In this document: positions 9,103-18,626 of the stretch, piece after piece
Layout: each line of letters opens with the position of its first letter
Numbering within the stretch: the first letter of the stretch is position 1
From: Natronosalvus amylolyticus
GTDB lineage: Archaea > Halobacteriota > Halobacteria > Halobacteriales > Natrialbaceae
Direction of reading: 5' to 3'
Assembly: GCF_024298845.1 (NCBI RefSeq)
Contig: NZ_CP101156.1
Location: 1,860,001-1,924,000, forward strand
DNA: 64,000 bases
The notes under the pieces: model-generated
Told to the model about the DNA's origin: nothing
Seen by the model: only the letters and a program-made list of their open reading frames with translations
Databases searched by the model: none
Program-made: the position numbers and the translations under genes

Positions 9103-9780
9103 ATGTCGACATCGCTGCCATCCGAATTCGCCGACGAGTGGCGACAGGCCGGCACACACCGCGAACGCGGCTCGATCATGGTACTCTCGGTCGTCGCCGA
9201 GACGACACTCTATGAACACCGTGAGACGGCGACGGCGATAGCAGACGTCGACACCGACCTTTCCCCGCGGTCACTGTACCGAATCGACCTCGATATCCAT
9301 CCCCCACTGGGCGCACTCGGGGTTACCCCGGAGGGGGTATTCTCGATGGCGGCCGGGAAGGCGAAAGGGCGATTCGTCTCGATGATCGAATCAGAGGGGC
9401 TGCAAATCGACGGTGAGCGAAACGTCGTCTCCTTCGACCGCGGTGATGGGGTCGCCGGGAAGTGGTACGTTTTCGAGAGCCGGTACCCGCTCGTGACCGA
9501 GACGAGCGAGAGTGCGGGGAGTTCGTCCGACTCGAGTTCGGATACCCCCGGAACCGGCGGTGAAACCTCGCTCGCCGACGGCATCACCACAGAAACTCAC
9601 CTGGCCATCTGGCCGACCGCAAACAGCTACGCGATGGCTGGCGGGACCTTCCCACTCGAGGCACCGCCTGGACTCGAGTCGACGCTACAGGTCGACCCGG
9701 AAGCCGACCGGGAAACCATCGCCGCGTTCGTACGGGCGATGGCCGAACCGGCGCTCGAGCCCGAAGACGATCAGCGATAG
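9103..9780 (+). CDS. Conserved haloarchaeal protein of unknown function
   Basis: This 225-residue acidic soluble protein starts at ATG 9103 (MSTSLPSEFADEW); an upstream in-frame TTG at 9079 is less likely. The region RGSIMVLSVVAETTLYEHRE to FESRYPLVTE looks like a mixed alpha/beta fold. It is interrupted by a low-complexity Ser/Thr/Gly insert at about residues 140-160. No signal peptide, membrane helix or active-site motif is recognised. It begins 42 bp after the symporter stop and could be co-transcribed with it. Confidence 0.72.
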   Translation: MSTSLPSEFADEWRQAGTHRERGSIMVLSVVAETTLYEHRETATAIADVDTDLSPRSLYRIDLDIHPPLGALGVTPEGVFSMAAGKAKGRFVSMIESEGLQIDGERNVVSFDRGDGVAGKWYVFESRYPLVTETSESAGSSSDSSSDTPGTGGETSLADGITTETHLAIWPTANSYAMAGGTFPLEAPPGLESTLQVDPEADRETIAAFVRAMAEPALEPEDDQR

Positions 9781-9837
9781 TCGTACTGGCTGCTGTAGAC
9801 CAACACGGTTAGGGGCCTCTCATCCCAACGAATAGGT

Positions 9838-10815
9838 ATGCAAACCCACATCGTCCCGGTCGGCTTCGACTACGACCGGCTGATCGCGCCCCTGGTCCGC
9901 GATCAGTACGACGTCGACCGCGTCATCTTGCTCGAGGGCGCAGTCGGGAGCGAGGCTAACGTCGAGTACTCCCGTCACCTCTCACAGAAGCTCGAGACCG
10001 ACTTCCAGAACCTGCTCGGAGCGACCACCGAACGGTTCGTCCTCGAGGACGTCTACGACTACGACGAGGCCTTCGAGCAGGCCTACGACCTGATCAACGA
10101 CGAACTCGACCGAGGCAACGAGGTCTGGGTCAACATCGCCGCGATGCCCCGGACCGTGAGTTTCGCCTTCGCGACTGCGGCCCACTCGCTGATGGTCGAA
10201 CGACAGGACGAACGCGAGCACATCCACACCTACTACACAGCCCCAGAGAAGTACCTCGAGACCGAGCTCGCCGAAGAACTTCGCGAGCAGGCAACCCTGC
10301 TCGAGGACCTCCTCGAGTCGACGGTCGAACAGGGCGTCGAATCGGCAGCCATCGAGGGTCACAACGCCGACACACAACCCGACGGTGACCACTTCGTCGC
10401 ACAACTCGAGGGCGACCGAATCAGCACACGACTCGAGAGCGCGCGGAACCTCCTCGCGGAGTTCGACGAGCGTGGAACCACGATCGGGGCGAAAGAGATC
10501 AACGGTGCACACATCGTCGAACTGCCCGTTGCCTCCTTTTCGAACGTCAAGCCCTTCGAGGAACTCATCCTGTACAAACTGGGCGAAGACGGCGAGTTCG
10601 AGTCCGTCTCCGAACTGGCCGAAGCCCTCGCTCGAGAACTCAACGAAGAGTACACCGACAGTTTCCGTTCGAAAGTCATCTACAACGTCGACCGACTGGG
10701 TCCCGGTGGCAAAGGCTACATCGAGCGCGAAGAACACGGAAAGTCCTACCGAACGCGACTCTCGAGGATCGGGGAACTGTGGGTTCGTGCCCACTCCGAT
10801 TCGACGCCCGTTTGA
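9838..10815 (+). CDS. HFX_2341-type regulator (DUF6293; CARF-like plus HTH)
   Basis: The 325-residue protein has an N-terminal Rossmann-like domain (about residues 1-150), starting MQTHIVPVGFDYDRLIAPLV and including NEVWVNIAAMPRTVSFAFA, the kind of strand-loop seen in CARF-related nucleotide-sensing folds. The C-terminal half has winged-helix character: FEELILYKLGEDGEFESVSE, then SKVIYNVDRLGPGGKGYIER. From memory this is the haloarchaeal HFX_2341 family of transcriptional regulators. No cas genes or CRISPR array lie in the window, so a defence role is not implied by context. Ligand and targets are unknown. Confidence 0.82.
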   Translation: MQTHIVPVGFDYDRLIAPLVRDQYDVDRVILLEGAVGSEANVEYSRHLSQKLETDFQNLLGATTERFVLEDVYDYDEAFEQAYDLINDELDRGNEVWVNIAAMPRTVSFAFATAAHSLMVERQDEREHIHTYYTAPEKYLETELAEELREQATLLEDLLESTVEQGVESAAIEGHNADTQPDGDHFVAQLEGDRISTRLESARNLLAEFDERGTTIGAKEINGAHIVELPVASFSNVKPFEELILYKLGEDGEFESVSELAEALARELNEEYTDSFRSKVIYNVDRLGPGGKGYIEREEHGKSYRTRLSRIGELWVRAHSDSTPV

Positions 10816-10902
10816 GTGAGTGGAGGCGGATTCCTCGAGGCCGTCCGCTCATACGATCGGTTGGAGGCTCTTCTCGTCGCCCATTCGGAATAGCGATCAC
10901 CG

Positions 10903-10990
10903 ACTATAGTAGCCAGTGAAACGATTGACACACCTACCGCGATGCAGTCTTGTGATAGGGTGTGCAATGACTTTCACTGGCTACTATAGT
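10903..10990. repeat. Palindromic element family 1, copy A (88 bp)
   Basis: The two ends are perfect 19-bp inverted repeats (actatagtagccagtgaaa and its complement) and the inner arms are also largely complementary, so almost the whole element can fold into one long hairpin. It lies between the convergent 3' ends of the genes at 10815 and 11004. Copies B and C lie at 45292 and 61131; A is in the opposite orientation to them. It has no coding capacity, so it is either a MITE or a REP-like element. Confidence 0.9.
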
Positions 10991-11003
10991 ACAACCGACC
11001 GTA

Positions 11004-11555
11004 TCAGTCTTCGTCGGCTGAGGCGGACACAGTAGCATGAGGTGGTGGTCCCCCGTTCGCACTGGCAGCGTGTTCCGGCGGGCCGTTTCCGCTAGCGGCG
11101 TGTGCCGGTGGACCGCGGTCGCCATCGTTTACAGCGGGTTCCGCGGCCCCTTCGTCACCGGAACTCGAGGAGACCGTTCCCTCGTCGTTCGTCGAGTCGG
11201 ACTGGGATTCCGTATCCATCATCACGCCGTCGGCGCTCGAGTCGTCGTCACCATCCGTCGTGTTCGACGCCCCGATCTCGGTCGCGTTCGTCTCTGTTTC
11301 CTCGTCAGAGGACCCGGTATCCGACGTGTTCTGGGGCGTCTGGGGATTCGTCCCATCGTCGACGAACTGCGACGCGGCCCACTGGTAGAGCGCTGACCGG
11401 TCGTCATCCACGCTCGAGTCCTCGCCCGGACCGAACAGTGACGGACCGACATCTGGCGTGAGCAACACCGCCATGCCGCCAAGCGTGAGCCCCGTCACGA
11501 CGATCAAGGTAACCAACGCAACGGGAGTGGCCGACGGCGTGGGTGCTTCGGACAT
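11004..11555 (-). CDS. Acidic membrane-anchored protein of unknown function
   Basis: The 183-residue protein has one N-terminal hydrophobic helix (VALVTLIVVTGLTLGGMAVLL), followed by a highly acidic, Ser/Thr/Asp-rich low-complexity tail. The tail ends in short repeats of the form GPPAHAAS / GPPEHAAS / GPPPHATV. The start at 11555 (MSEAPTPSATP) is used; the longer frame upstream is compositionally poor. It is about 100 bp downstream of the MMPL exporter on the same strand, so co-expression is likely. It may be an exposed accessory factor, but no family is recognised. Confidence 0.62.
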   Translation of the reverse strand: MSEAPTPSATPVALVTLIVVTGLTLGGMAVLLTPDVGPSLFGPGEDSSVDDDRSALYQWAASQFVDDGTNPQTPQNTSDTGSSDEETETNATEIGASNTTDGDDDSSADGVMMDTESQSDSTNDEGTVSSSSGDEGAAEPAVNDGDRGPPAHAASGNGPPEHAASANGGPPPHATVSASADED

Positions 11556-11655
11556 GGCACTCGTAATCCCGGCTTTCCCGAGTGTGGGCTTTGTTACGCG
11601 CCGCCGATACCGTCCGTGACTACTGTATGTCTCGCCTACTCCGAACGCAAAGTCG

Positions 11656-14259
11656 TCAGTGCCCCATCGACAGCCGCTCGAGGACGCGTTCCCGGACGAC
11701 CAGCAAACACGGCAAGACGGTGAGACAGGCGATAAACGCAAAGATGATCGCCAGACCGGTCACCAGGCCAAAGCGCTGGAGCGGTGGGGCGAGTGCCAGC
11801 GCGAGCACACCGAAACCGGCCGCCGTCGTCGCCGCGCTGCCGAGTAAAGCCCCGCCGGTCCCCGTGACTGTCGCCGTCAGCGCTTCCTCGAGCGAGCCAC
11901 GTCGTTCGCGTTCGTCGACAAAGCGCTCGCTCAGGTGAATACTGTAGTCGACTCCCAGGCCGATGGCGAGACTCGTAATGACGGCCGTCTCGCTGTTAAA
12001 CGGAAGGTCGAGCAGTGCCATCGTGCCAAGCAGCCACGCGAGTGCGGCGACCACGGGTGCCAACGTGACGATACCGAGTGTGAACGTCCGATGGCGGACC
12101 CAGTACAGCGCCGTCAGAAACACCAGAATGACGACGAGCGTGACCGCAAACGCCTGCACGAGCGTCTCGAGAAGGGCATCCTGAATGACCGCCGTGGTAA
12201 CTGGGCCGCCAGTCGCGACGGCAGTAACCGACGAACGGGTTTCGATTTCACTCGCGAACGACCGCGTGTCGTCGGCGACCGTCTGGGCGGCGGCGTCGCC
12301 ACGAACCGAGACGACGAGACGAGCGGATTCGTAGCTACCGTCGTCGGATCGCTCGAGGACGCTCGCAGCAGCAACCGGGTCGGCATCATACAGCACGTCG
12401 TACAAGCCCGCCAGGTCCGTATCGGGAATGTCGTCACCGGTAGTATCCCGTTCCTCGAGCGCCGTCGCCACGGTTTCGTCCTCCGCAGCGACGCGTCGGA
12501 GCGTCTCGAGGGGGCCATCGACGGCGGCCGTCCCGTCCGAGCGGAGCGAAATCGTCCCCTCCCCGTCGACGGTTCCGCGGGCGTCTTCGATTGCTCGAAG
12601 GAGATCGGGGTCGGTCGGATCACCATACAACAGCACCTGTGACTGTGAGCCCTCACCCTGGCCCTGGAAGTTCGTCGCAAGGTACTCAGCGTCGTCAGCG
12701 ATGGTATAGGTGCCAGGCGAGAGCGGGCCGGGTATCGATTTGGCCCACTCGGGAGCGTCCTGCGGGAGGAAATCTGCTTCGTTGAACTCGGTATCGATAC
12801 CTGTCGCGCCGTAGGCACCACCTGCTGCGAGTAAGAACGCAATGAGGATGACAGCGACAGGTACCCTGCGAGCGAGCGTGACACCACTCGAGAGCGCGCG
12901 GTTGACGGGGCCCGGCGTGACGCCGAAAGGTGGTTTGGCCCGGTTGCGACCGAAGCGATTCTCGAGGAGCGAGTCGACCTCGACTTTGAGCGCGGGGACG
13001 AAGATCCCGAACGCGATGAACGTGGCGAGAATGCCACCGGCGCTCAGGATGGCGAAGTCCTGAATCGCCGGCAGCGGGCTGACTACGTTCGAAAGGAAAC
13101 CAACCCCGGTAGAAAACGTCGCCGCGGCGAGTGCGAGGACGACACCGCCGAGACCGAGTGCCATCCCGCGATGAATCCCCCTGACGCCACCGTCGGCGAG
13201 GTGTAACTCAGCGTCGTCAGATCCACCGTCGCCGTCTTCCTCGAGGGTGCCCGCCCGGGCCTCACGATACCGCATCACGACGTGTAACGAGTAGTCGATA
13301 GAGAGGCCGATCAGGAGGAACGGCACAGCGATCAGGAGTTGGCTTGTCGGAATGCCTAGCCAGCCGATGAGGCCAGCGAGCCAGGCCATGACGACGGCGA
13401 TACCGACCAGTCCGATCAGCACGTCGACGACGTCGCGGTAGGTGACACCCAGAACGAACAGCACCAACACGAGCGCGACTGGGGTAATGATGGCGAAACT
13501 GTCACCGACGGCGCTCGCTGAGGCCGCGTCGGTTATCCCCTGTCCGAAGACGAAGCCGTCGTCGAAGCGCTGTTCGAACAGCGACTCGATTTCCACGTGG
13601 GCGTCGTAGGCCGCCTGTGGATCCTCGCCATCCTCGCTATCGTCGATCTGGAAAAGGAAAACGATTCGCGACTCGGCCGTCGTGGCCCCCAGTTCGTACG
13701 ACTGTGGCAGGAAGTCGGTCGGGTTCTGACCCCGCGTTTCGGCGTCCGGGTCGAGCACGTCCGCAAGCAGCGCTTCGACGGCCTCGTCCGATCGGGACTC
13801 GAGTGCAGCGATCTGTTCCTCGAGGGTCGGCTGACTCCTGTCGGGCGGTCCGTTCGCCTCGGCGGCCCTATCCTCGAAGACGGCCGCCGTCGCCACGACG
13901 TTCTCGAGACCGACGAAGCCATCGTCGTCGAGTGTTGCGTTCAGGGCGGGATCGGCCCGCACGTCCTGTTGCAATCGTAGTCCCTCGAGTAACGACTCGC
14001 GTGTGAGCACGTCACCACCCTCCTCACGGACGACGATCTGGGCGACGACACGGTCGTCAGTCTCGTAGCGTTCGTCGATGTACTCGAGCGCAGCCGTTTC
14101 CTCGGAGTCCGTCTCGAACTCGCCGATACCAGCGTCTTCGGTCTCGTTGACGACGGCGCCCGCCGCGACGACTGCAGTCAGGACCAACAGTACGAGCACG
14201 ACCAGTTTGCTTCGTGCAACGAGTCCATCGGCATACCGGTCGGCGAGCGCCGATTTCAC
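11656..14259 (-). CDS. MMPL/RND superfamily exporter
   Basis: This 867-residue transporter is built as two homologous halves, each with one N-terminal helix, a large extracellular loop and a bundle of helices. The first bundle contains GLSIDYSLHVVMRYREA and the second GLGVDYSIHLSERFVDER, the Asp-containing helix-4 motifs typical of MMPL and SSD proteins. Both are followed by glycine-rich helices. MMPL proteins use the proton gradient to export lipids or hydrophobic compounds; the haloarchaeal substrates are unknown. It is divergent from the gene at 14396 with about 136 bp between. Confidence 0.9.
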   Translation of the reverse strand: MKSALADRYADGLVARSKLVVLVLLVLTAVVAAGAVVNETEDAGIGEFETDSEETAALEYIDERYETDDRVVAQIVVREEGGDVLTRESLLEGLRLQQDVRADPALNATLDDDGFVGLENVVATAAVFEDRAAEANGPPDRSQPTLEEQIAALESRSDEAVEALLADVLDPDAETRGQNPTDFLPQSYELGATTAESRIVFLFQIDDSEDGEDPQAAYDAHVEIESLFEQRFDDGFVFGQGITDAASASAVGDSFAIITPVALVLVLFVLGVTYRDVVDVLIGLVGIAVVMAWLAGLIGWLGIPTSQLLIAVPFLLIGLSIDYSLHVVMRYREARAGTLEEDGDGGSDDAELHLADGGVRGIHRGMALGLGGVVLALAAATFSTGVGFLSNVVSPLPAIQDFAILSAGGILATFIAFGIFVPALKVEVDSLLENRFGRNRAKPPFGVTPGPVNRALSSGVTLARRVPVAVILIAFLLAAGGAYGATGIDTEFNEADFLPQDAPEWAKSIPGPLSPGTYTIADDAEYLATNFQGQGEGSQSQVLLYGDPTDPDLLRAIEDARGTVDGEGTISLRSDGTAAVDGPLETLRRVAAEDETVATALEERDTTGDDIPDTDLAGLYDVLYDADPVAAASVLERSDDGSYESARLVVSVRGDAAAQTVADDTRSFASEIETRSSVTAVATGGPVTTAVIQDALLETLVQAFAVTLVVILVFLTALYWVRHRTFTLGIVTLAPVVAALAWLLGTMALLDLPFNSETAVITSLAIGLGVDYSIHLSERFVDERERRGSLEEALTATVTGTGGALLGSAATTAAGFGVLALALAPPLQRFGLVTGLAIIFAFIACLTVLPCLLVVRERVLERLSMGH

Positions 14260-14348
14260 GGACCGCTCACCCGTATTTGTCCGTCAGTACGCAGAATCCG
14301 TCCACTCCCCGCCCTCTCGGTCATTGCTGGGGTTCGGACCCGAGCGTT

Positions 14349-14355
14349 CATATAG
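14349..14355 (+). promoter_or_regulatory. TATA box upstream of the gene at 14396
   Basis: The catatag element would place transcription start near 14378. That is downstream of the possible ATG at 14375 and so favours the ATG at 14396 as the true start. Assigned by pattern and spacing only. Confidence 0.45.
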
Positions 14356-14395
14356 ATTCGGTTAGAAGTAGGTTATGTATAATCAAAATCCGATT

Positions 14396-15034
14396 ATGAG
14401 GCTAGATACCGACCGAGAACGCGGAATGTTGACCCCTGCAGACCGGGCGTTCCTCCTCGGCGAGCGGGAAATGAGCCACGACCAGTCACGACGCAATGCC
14501 GAGGCCCGAATTCGCCAACGCGTGACCGACACCGTGTTGGATTTCGATCTGTTGTTACACACGCTTTCGGACAAAGACCGGGCACAGGTGTTCGACGACG
14601 TCCACACCGACGACGCGTTTCTGGACGCACTCAAAGCGATGATCGCGTTCGCCTACATCGGAACGAAAGAGCAGGGCTTTCCGTTCGAGGATCTCCTCGT
14701 CCCCGCCGTGCGAGCCTCCGAGGAGGCGATGGCCGCAAAGCAAGCAGGTACCAACGTCTCCGTCGGGGTTACTTTCGACGTCGAAACCACTATCGAAGAC
14801 ACCCTCGAGGGGGTCGCCGGTCGCCTCGCAGAGAACAAACCGATCACTCCTCGAGAGCTATTTTCGCTGATCATGCAGGGCGGTCACGATCCAACGCGCT
14901 ACGACGAAATCGTCCTCCACCGTCGTCTCGAGGAAGACGACGGCGTCGACGATGCGTTCCTCGAGCGGCTGGCAAGCTATCTCGAGGCCGACCTCGAACA
15001 CGAGAACGAAACGCGAGCGATTATTTATCCCTGA
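14396..15034 (+). CDS. Conserved haloarchaeal protein of unknown function
   Basis: This 212-residue protein is predicted mostly helical, acidic and soluble. It begins MRLDTDRERGMLTPADR and includes LLLHTLSDKDRAQVF and a C-terminal LERLASYLEADLEHENE. An in-frame ATG at 14375 would add seven residues, but the upstream TATA position disfavours it. The N-terminal RERGMLTPADRAFLLGE stretch is reminiscent of a short conserved motif in several haloarchaeal unknowns. No function is assigned. It is divergent from the MMPL exporter. Confidence 0.75.
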   Translation: MRLDTDRERGMLTPADRAFLLGEREMSHDQSRRNAEARIRQRVTDTVLDFDLLLHTLSDKDRAQVFDDVHTDDAFLDALKAMIAFAYIGTKEQGFPFEDLLVPAVRASEEAMAAKQAGTNVSVGVTFDVETTIEDTLEGVAGRLAENKPITPRELFSLIMQGGHDPTRYDEIVLHRRLEEDDGVDDAFLERLASYLEADLEHENETRAIIYP

Positions 15035-15368
15035 TATCCACCAGCGACTTCTCCTGACCACCACCAACGACTTCTCCTGACCACCACCAGCGAATCCTGA
15101 AATGAGGGAGACGAACGCGAAACACCTAAAACGGTCGACAGACACACACTACGTATGGACGCGTTCGTCACGCTCGAGTATGCGGCCGACGACGGTCCCC
15201 GAGACACCGTTTTCGTAGGGGCCCCGTAGCCCCATCTTCACCACCGTTTCGACGGATGTATTGTCACCGACTGAATTGCAGTGAACAACGACCAGTATCA
15301 CCAATGGACGAACCCACCCACCGATTTGGACCCACGTCGTATCGACGCCCGCCTCGGGCGGTGAAAGC
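15035..15368. other. Non-coding stretch upstream of valS
   Basis: These 334 bases hold no convincing gene. They begin with a 23-bp tandem repeat (15037-15100). A GGGGC/GCCCC hairpin lies at 15218-15233, and a CCCG/CGGG hairpin lies within about 20 bp of the valS start. A 24-codon frame starting at 15154 (MDAFVTLEYAADDG) and ending at the first hairpin is possible, but I cannot support it as a gene. Confidence 0.6.
15037..15100. repeat. Tandem repeat, 23-bp unit, about 2.7 copies
   Basis: Three consecutive units end at 15057, 15080 and 15100. The middle unit reads ccaccaccaacgacttctcc followed by tga. The first lacks two bases at its 5' end and the third has a small deletion. It starts immediately after the stop codon of the gene ending at 15034. 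Confidence 0.85.
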
Positions 15369-18038
15369 ATGAGTATGGAATCGACAGCCGAAGACACGCT
15401 CGAGGGGAGCTACGACCCCGAGCGAATCGAATCGGCCTGGCAGGACGCCTGGGTCGAGGCGAAAACGTACCGGTACGAGGGCGAACCCGGCCAGGACCCA
15501 AACACGACCTACGCCATCGACACCCCGCCGCCGACAGTTTCGGGGAGTTTGCACATGGGTCACCTGTACGGCCACACCCTCCAGGACTTCGCGGCCCGTT
15601 TCCAGCGGATGGCTAACGGCGATGTCCTCTTTCCCTTTGGCTACGACGACAACGGCATCGCCTCCGAGCGACTCACGGAGAAAGACCTCGACATCCGCCA
15701 CCAGGATTACGAACGTCGAGAGTTCCAACAGCTCTGTCGAGAGGTCTGTGAAACGTACGAAGCCGAGTTCACCGACAAGATGCAGTCCCTCGGGACCTCT
15801 ATCGACTGGGATCACACCTACAAGACGATCGAACCACGCGTCCAGCGTATCTCCCAACTCTCGTTCATCGACCTCTACGAACAGGGGCGAGAGTACCGCA
15901 AGAAAGCACCAGCAATCTGGTGCCCGGAGTGTGAAACCGCAATTTCGCAAGTCGAAACCGAGGACGACGAGCGCCACTCACATTTCAACGATATCGCGTT
16001 CGAATTGGTCGGAGCAAATCCGCCTCGAGAGGAGTTCGTCATCTCTACCACGCGTCCGGAACTGATTCCGGCCTGCGTCTCCGTGTTCGTGCACCCCGAC
16101 GACGAAGACAATCAGGACCTCGTCGGCGAGACCGCACGGATCCCGCTGTTCGGTCACGAGGTCCCTATCATCGAAGACGACCGCGTCGACATGGAGAAAG
16201 GCAGCGGGGTCGTCATGTGCTGTACCTTCGGCGACCAGAACGACATCGAGTGGTACCAGGCCCACGACCTACCCCTGCGTGTCGCTATCGACGAAACCGC
16301 GACGATGACCGACCTCGCCGGCGATTACGAGGGAATGCACACCGAGGAGGCCCGCGACGCCATCGTCGAGGATCTCGAGGAAGCCGGCTATCTGCGCGAC
16401 CGGCGCGAAATCGTCCACGACGTCGGGGTTCACGAGCGGTGTGATACGCCCGTCGAGTACCGCGTCTCCAAGCAGTGGTACATCAACGTCCTCGATCACA
16501 AAGACGAGTACCTCGAGGCTGGCGAAGCCATGGACTGGTACCCCGAAAAGATGTTTACCAGGTACCGTCACTGGATCGAAGGTCTCGAGTGGGACTGGCT
16601 GATCTCCCGCCAGCGAGATTCGGGGATTCCGTTCCCGGTCTGGTACTGTACCGACTGTGATCACGAGATTCTGGCCGAGAAAGCAGACCTGCCGGTCGAC
16701 CCCCTCTCCGACGAGCCGCCGGTCGACACCTGTCCCGAGTGTGGGAACGACACCTTCGAACCCGAAGAGGACGTCTTCGACACCTGGGCAACCTCGTCGC
16801 TCACGCCGCTCATCAACGCTGGCTGGGACTGGAACGAGGAAACCGAGTCCTTCGAGATGTCCAACCCCGAACTCTACCCCTTCGACCTGCGACCACAGGG
16901 CCACGACATCATCTCGTTCTGGCTGTTCCACACCATCGTCAAGTGCTACGAACACACCGGCGAGGTGCCCTTCGACGCCACGCTGATCAACGGCCACGTC
17001 CTCGACGAGAACCGCGAGAAGATGTCCAAATCACGGGGCAACGTCGTCCAACCCGCCGAAGTCCTCGCGGAGTATCCCGTCGACGCCGTCCGGTTCTGGG
17101 CCGCCAGCGCCGCCGTCGGCGACGACTTCCCGTTCCAGGAACAGGACATCGTCGCCGGCGAGAAACTGTTGCGAAAGCTCTGGAACGCCTCGAAGCTCAT
17201 CGACACGCTCGCACCGCGTAACCCACCAGAACCCGACGAAATCGAGCCGATCGATCGCTGGCTGCTCGCCGAACTCGACGACACCATCGAGACGCTGACC
17301 GAGCACTTCGAGGCCTACGAGTTCGCCAAAGCCCGCAACCACCTCAGGACGTTCTTCTGGAACACGTTCTGTGACGATTATCTCGAGATAGCGAAAACGC
17401 GTGAGGACCGGCCGTCGACACAGTACGCGCTGCGGACGGCCCATCGCGCGTTCTTGTTGTTGTGGGCACCGATTATTCCGCACGCGACCGAGGAGATATG
17501 GCAGACGGTGTACGCAGACGAGGACGGTACGGAGACCTTCGACAGTCTCCACACCGAAGCGTGGCCCGAGCCAGCGGGCTACGAAGCCGACCTCGAGGCT
17601 GGTGAGACGGCGATGGAGGTTATTTCTGCGCTCCGTCGGTACAAATCCGACCGCCAGTTACCACTGAACGCCTCCATCGATGCCGTTTCCGTCCACGGTA
17701 CCCTCGAAGGCTTCGAAACAGCCATTCAGGACGTGACCCACGTCGAGACGCTCGAGGTGCTCGAGGAACCACCAGAGATTACGACCCAGGTGGCCTCGAT
17801 AGACCTCGACTACGCCACGGTCGGTCCGAAATACGGCGCCAAAGTCGGCGATATCGACACCGGTATCGAAAGCGGCGAGTACGAAATCGACGACGATGCC
17901 GACGTCCTCCGCGTGGCCGGCGAGGAACTCGAGAGCGACCTGTTCGAGGTCGAACTCGAGCGAACGTACTCCGGCGACGGCGTAATGATCGAGACGGATG
18001 CTGCCGTGGTCATTATCGACGACGACACTACGGAGTAA
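15369..18038 (+). CDS. valS: Valyl-tRNA synthetase
   Basis: ValS charges tRNA-Val and edits threonine mischarging. The 889-residue class I synthetase has the HIGH-type motif LHMGHLYGH near residue 62 and KMSKSRGN near 551. Zinc-knuckle-like Cys pairs (WCPECE, YCTDCD, DTCPECG) flank an editing domain containing the STTRPELIPAC segment. The C-terminal region is an anticodon-binding alpha-helical domain with an acidic tail. The start is ATG 15369, with a second ATG two codons later. The order of motifs and the overall length are normal for archaeal ValS. Confidence 0.95.
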   Translation: MSMESTAEDTLEGSYDPERIESAWQDAWVEAKTYRYEGEPGQDPNTTYAIDTPPPTVSGSLHMGHLYGHTLQDFAARFQRMANGDVLFPFGYDDNGIASERLTEKDLDIRHQDYERREFQQLCREVCETYEAEFTDKMQSLGTSIDWDHTYKTIEPRVQRISQLSFIDLYEQGREYRKKAPAIWCPECETAISQVETEDDERHSHFNDIAFELVGANPPREEFVISTTRPELIPACVSVFVHPDDEDNQDLVGETARIPLFGHEVPIIEDDRVDMEKGSGVVMCCTFGDQNDIEWYQAHDLPLRVAIDETATMTDLAGDYEGMHTEEARDAIVEDLEEAGYLRDRREIVHDVGVHERCDTPVEYRVSKQWYINVLDHKDEYLEAGEAMDWYPEKMFTRYRHWIEGLEWDWLISRQRDSGIPFPVWYCTDCDHEILAEKADLPVDPLSDEPPVDTCPECGNDTFEPEEDVFDTWATSSLTPLINAGWDWNEETESFEMSNPELYPFDLRPQGHDIISFWLFHTIVKCYEHTGEVPFDATLINGHVLDENREKMSKSRGNVVQPAEVLAEYPVDAVRFWAASAAVGDDFPFQEQDIVAGEKLLRKLWNASKLIDTLAPRNPPEPDEIEPIDRWLLAELDDTIETLTEHFEAYEFAKARNHLRTFFWNTFCDDYLEIAKTREDRPSTQYALRTAHRAFLLLWAPIIPHATEEIWQTVYADEDGTETFDSLHTEAWPEPAGYEADLEAGETAMEVISALRRYKSDRQLPLNASIDAVSVHGTLEGFETAIQDVTHVETLEVLEEPPEITTQVASIDLDYATVGPKYGAKVGDIDTGIESGEYEIDDDADVLRVAGEELESDLFEVELERTYSGDGVMIETDAAVVIIDDDTTE

Positions 18039-18262
18039 CGGCTACGAACATCCAGCGGTTTCGAAAACCCAGTGACTGAGCGACTCACGTGGACAGTTTG
18101 TCAGAAATACGTGCAATTACTGTAGACATACAGCAAGAAAAAACTGATTACTGAATCCCGAATAAAGCTTAATGTACCGTGGCCCAACTCACACGGTGTA
18201 CTCAACTGAAGTCGGTTCGCGCACGAGGTTCGGTTTCCGTTGTGTAAGTCGAGTACGCACCC

Positions 18263-18622
18263 ATGAAAACAGATACTTTCCCCAACCAGGGCAGTGCAAA
18301 ACAGCCGTCACCCCCGCCAAACACGGTATTTCGGCTGTTACTCGACGAGCGCAGACGCCAGCTGTTACGAATCCTCAGGCAATCGGTTGGAGTCTATACC
18401 CTAACGGACCTGGTCGACCACCTCGAACTACTCGAGGATAAGAAGGCGTCAGGAAGCGAAATCGAATGTAGCCTCGTGCACGTTCATCTCCCAGTACTCG
18501 AGGAAGCCGGCATCGTTCAGTACGATACGGCGATGGGAACGGTCAAACCGACGGAAAAAGTCCGTTCGCTCGAGCCATACCTCGAGTTATCGGCGCCTCA
18601 CGACCGTCAAACGGCCGATTGA
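18263..18622 (+). CDS. Small winged-helix protein (DUF7344-like)
   Basis: The 119-residue protein contains VFRLLLDERRRQLLRILRQ, LTDLVDHLELLE and a VHVHLPVLEEAGIVQYD recognition/wing segment, the layout of short haloarchaeal winged-helix proteins of the DUF7344 type. These are usually orphan transcription regulators. Upstream, gtgtactcaact (18197-18208) and agtcgagtacgc (18247-18258) form an imperfect inverted repeat that could be an operator, possibly autoregulatory. The downstream gene converges on it with four bases between the stops. Confidence 0.75.
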   Translation: MKTDTFPNQGSAKQPSPPPNTVFRLLLDERRRQLLRILRQSVGVYTLTDLVDHLELLEDKKASGSEIECSLVHVHLPVLEEAGIVQYDTAMGTVKPTEKVRSLEPYLELSAPHDRQTAD

Positions 18623-18626
18623 GAAT

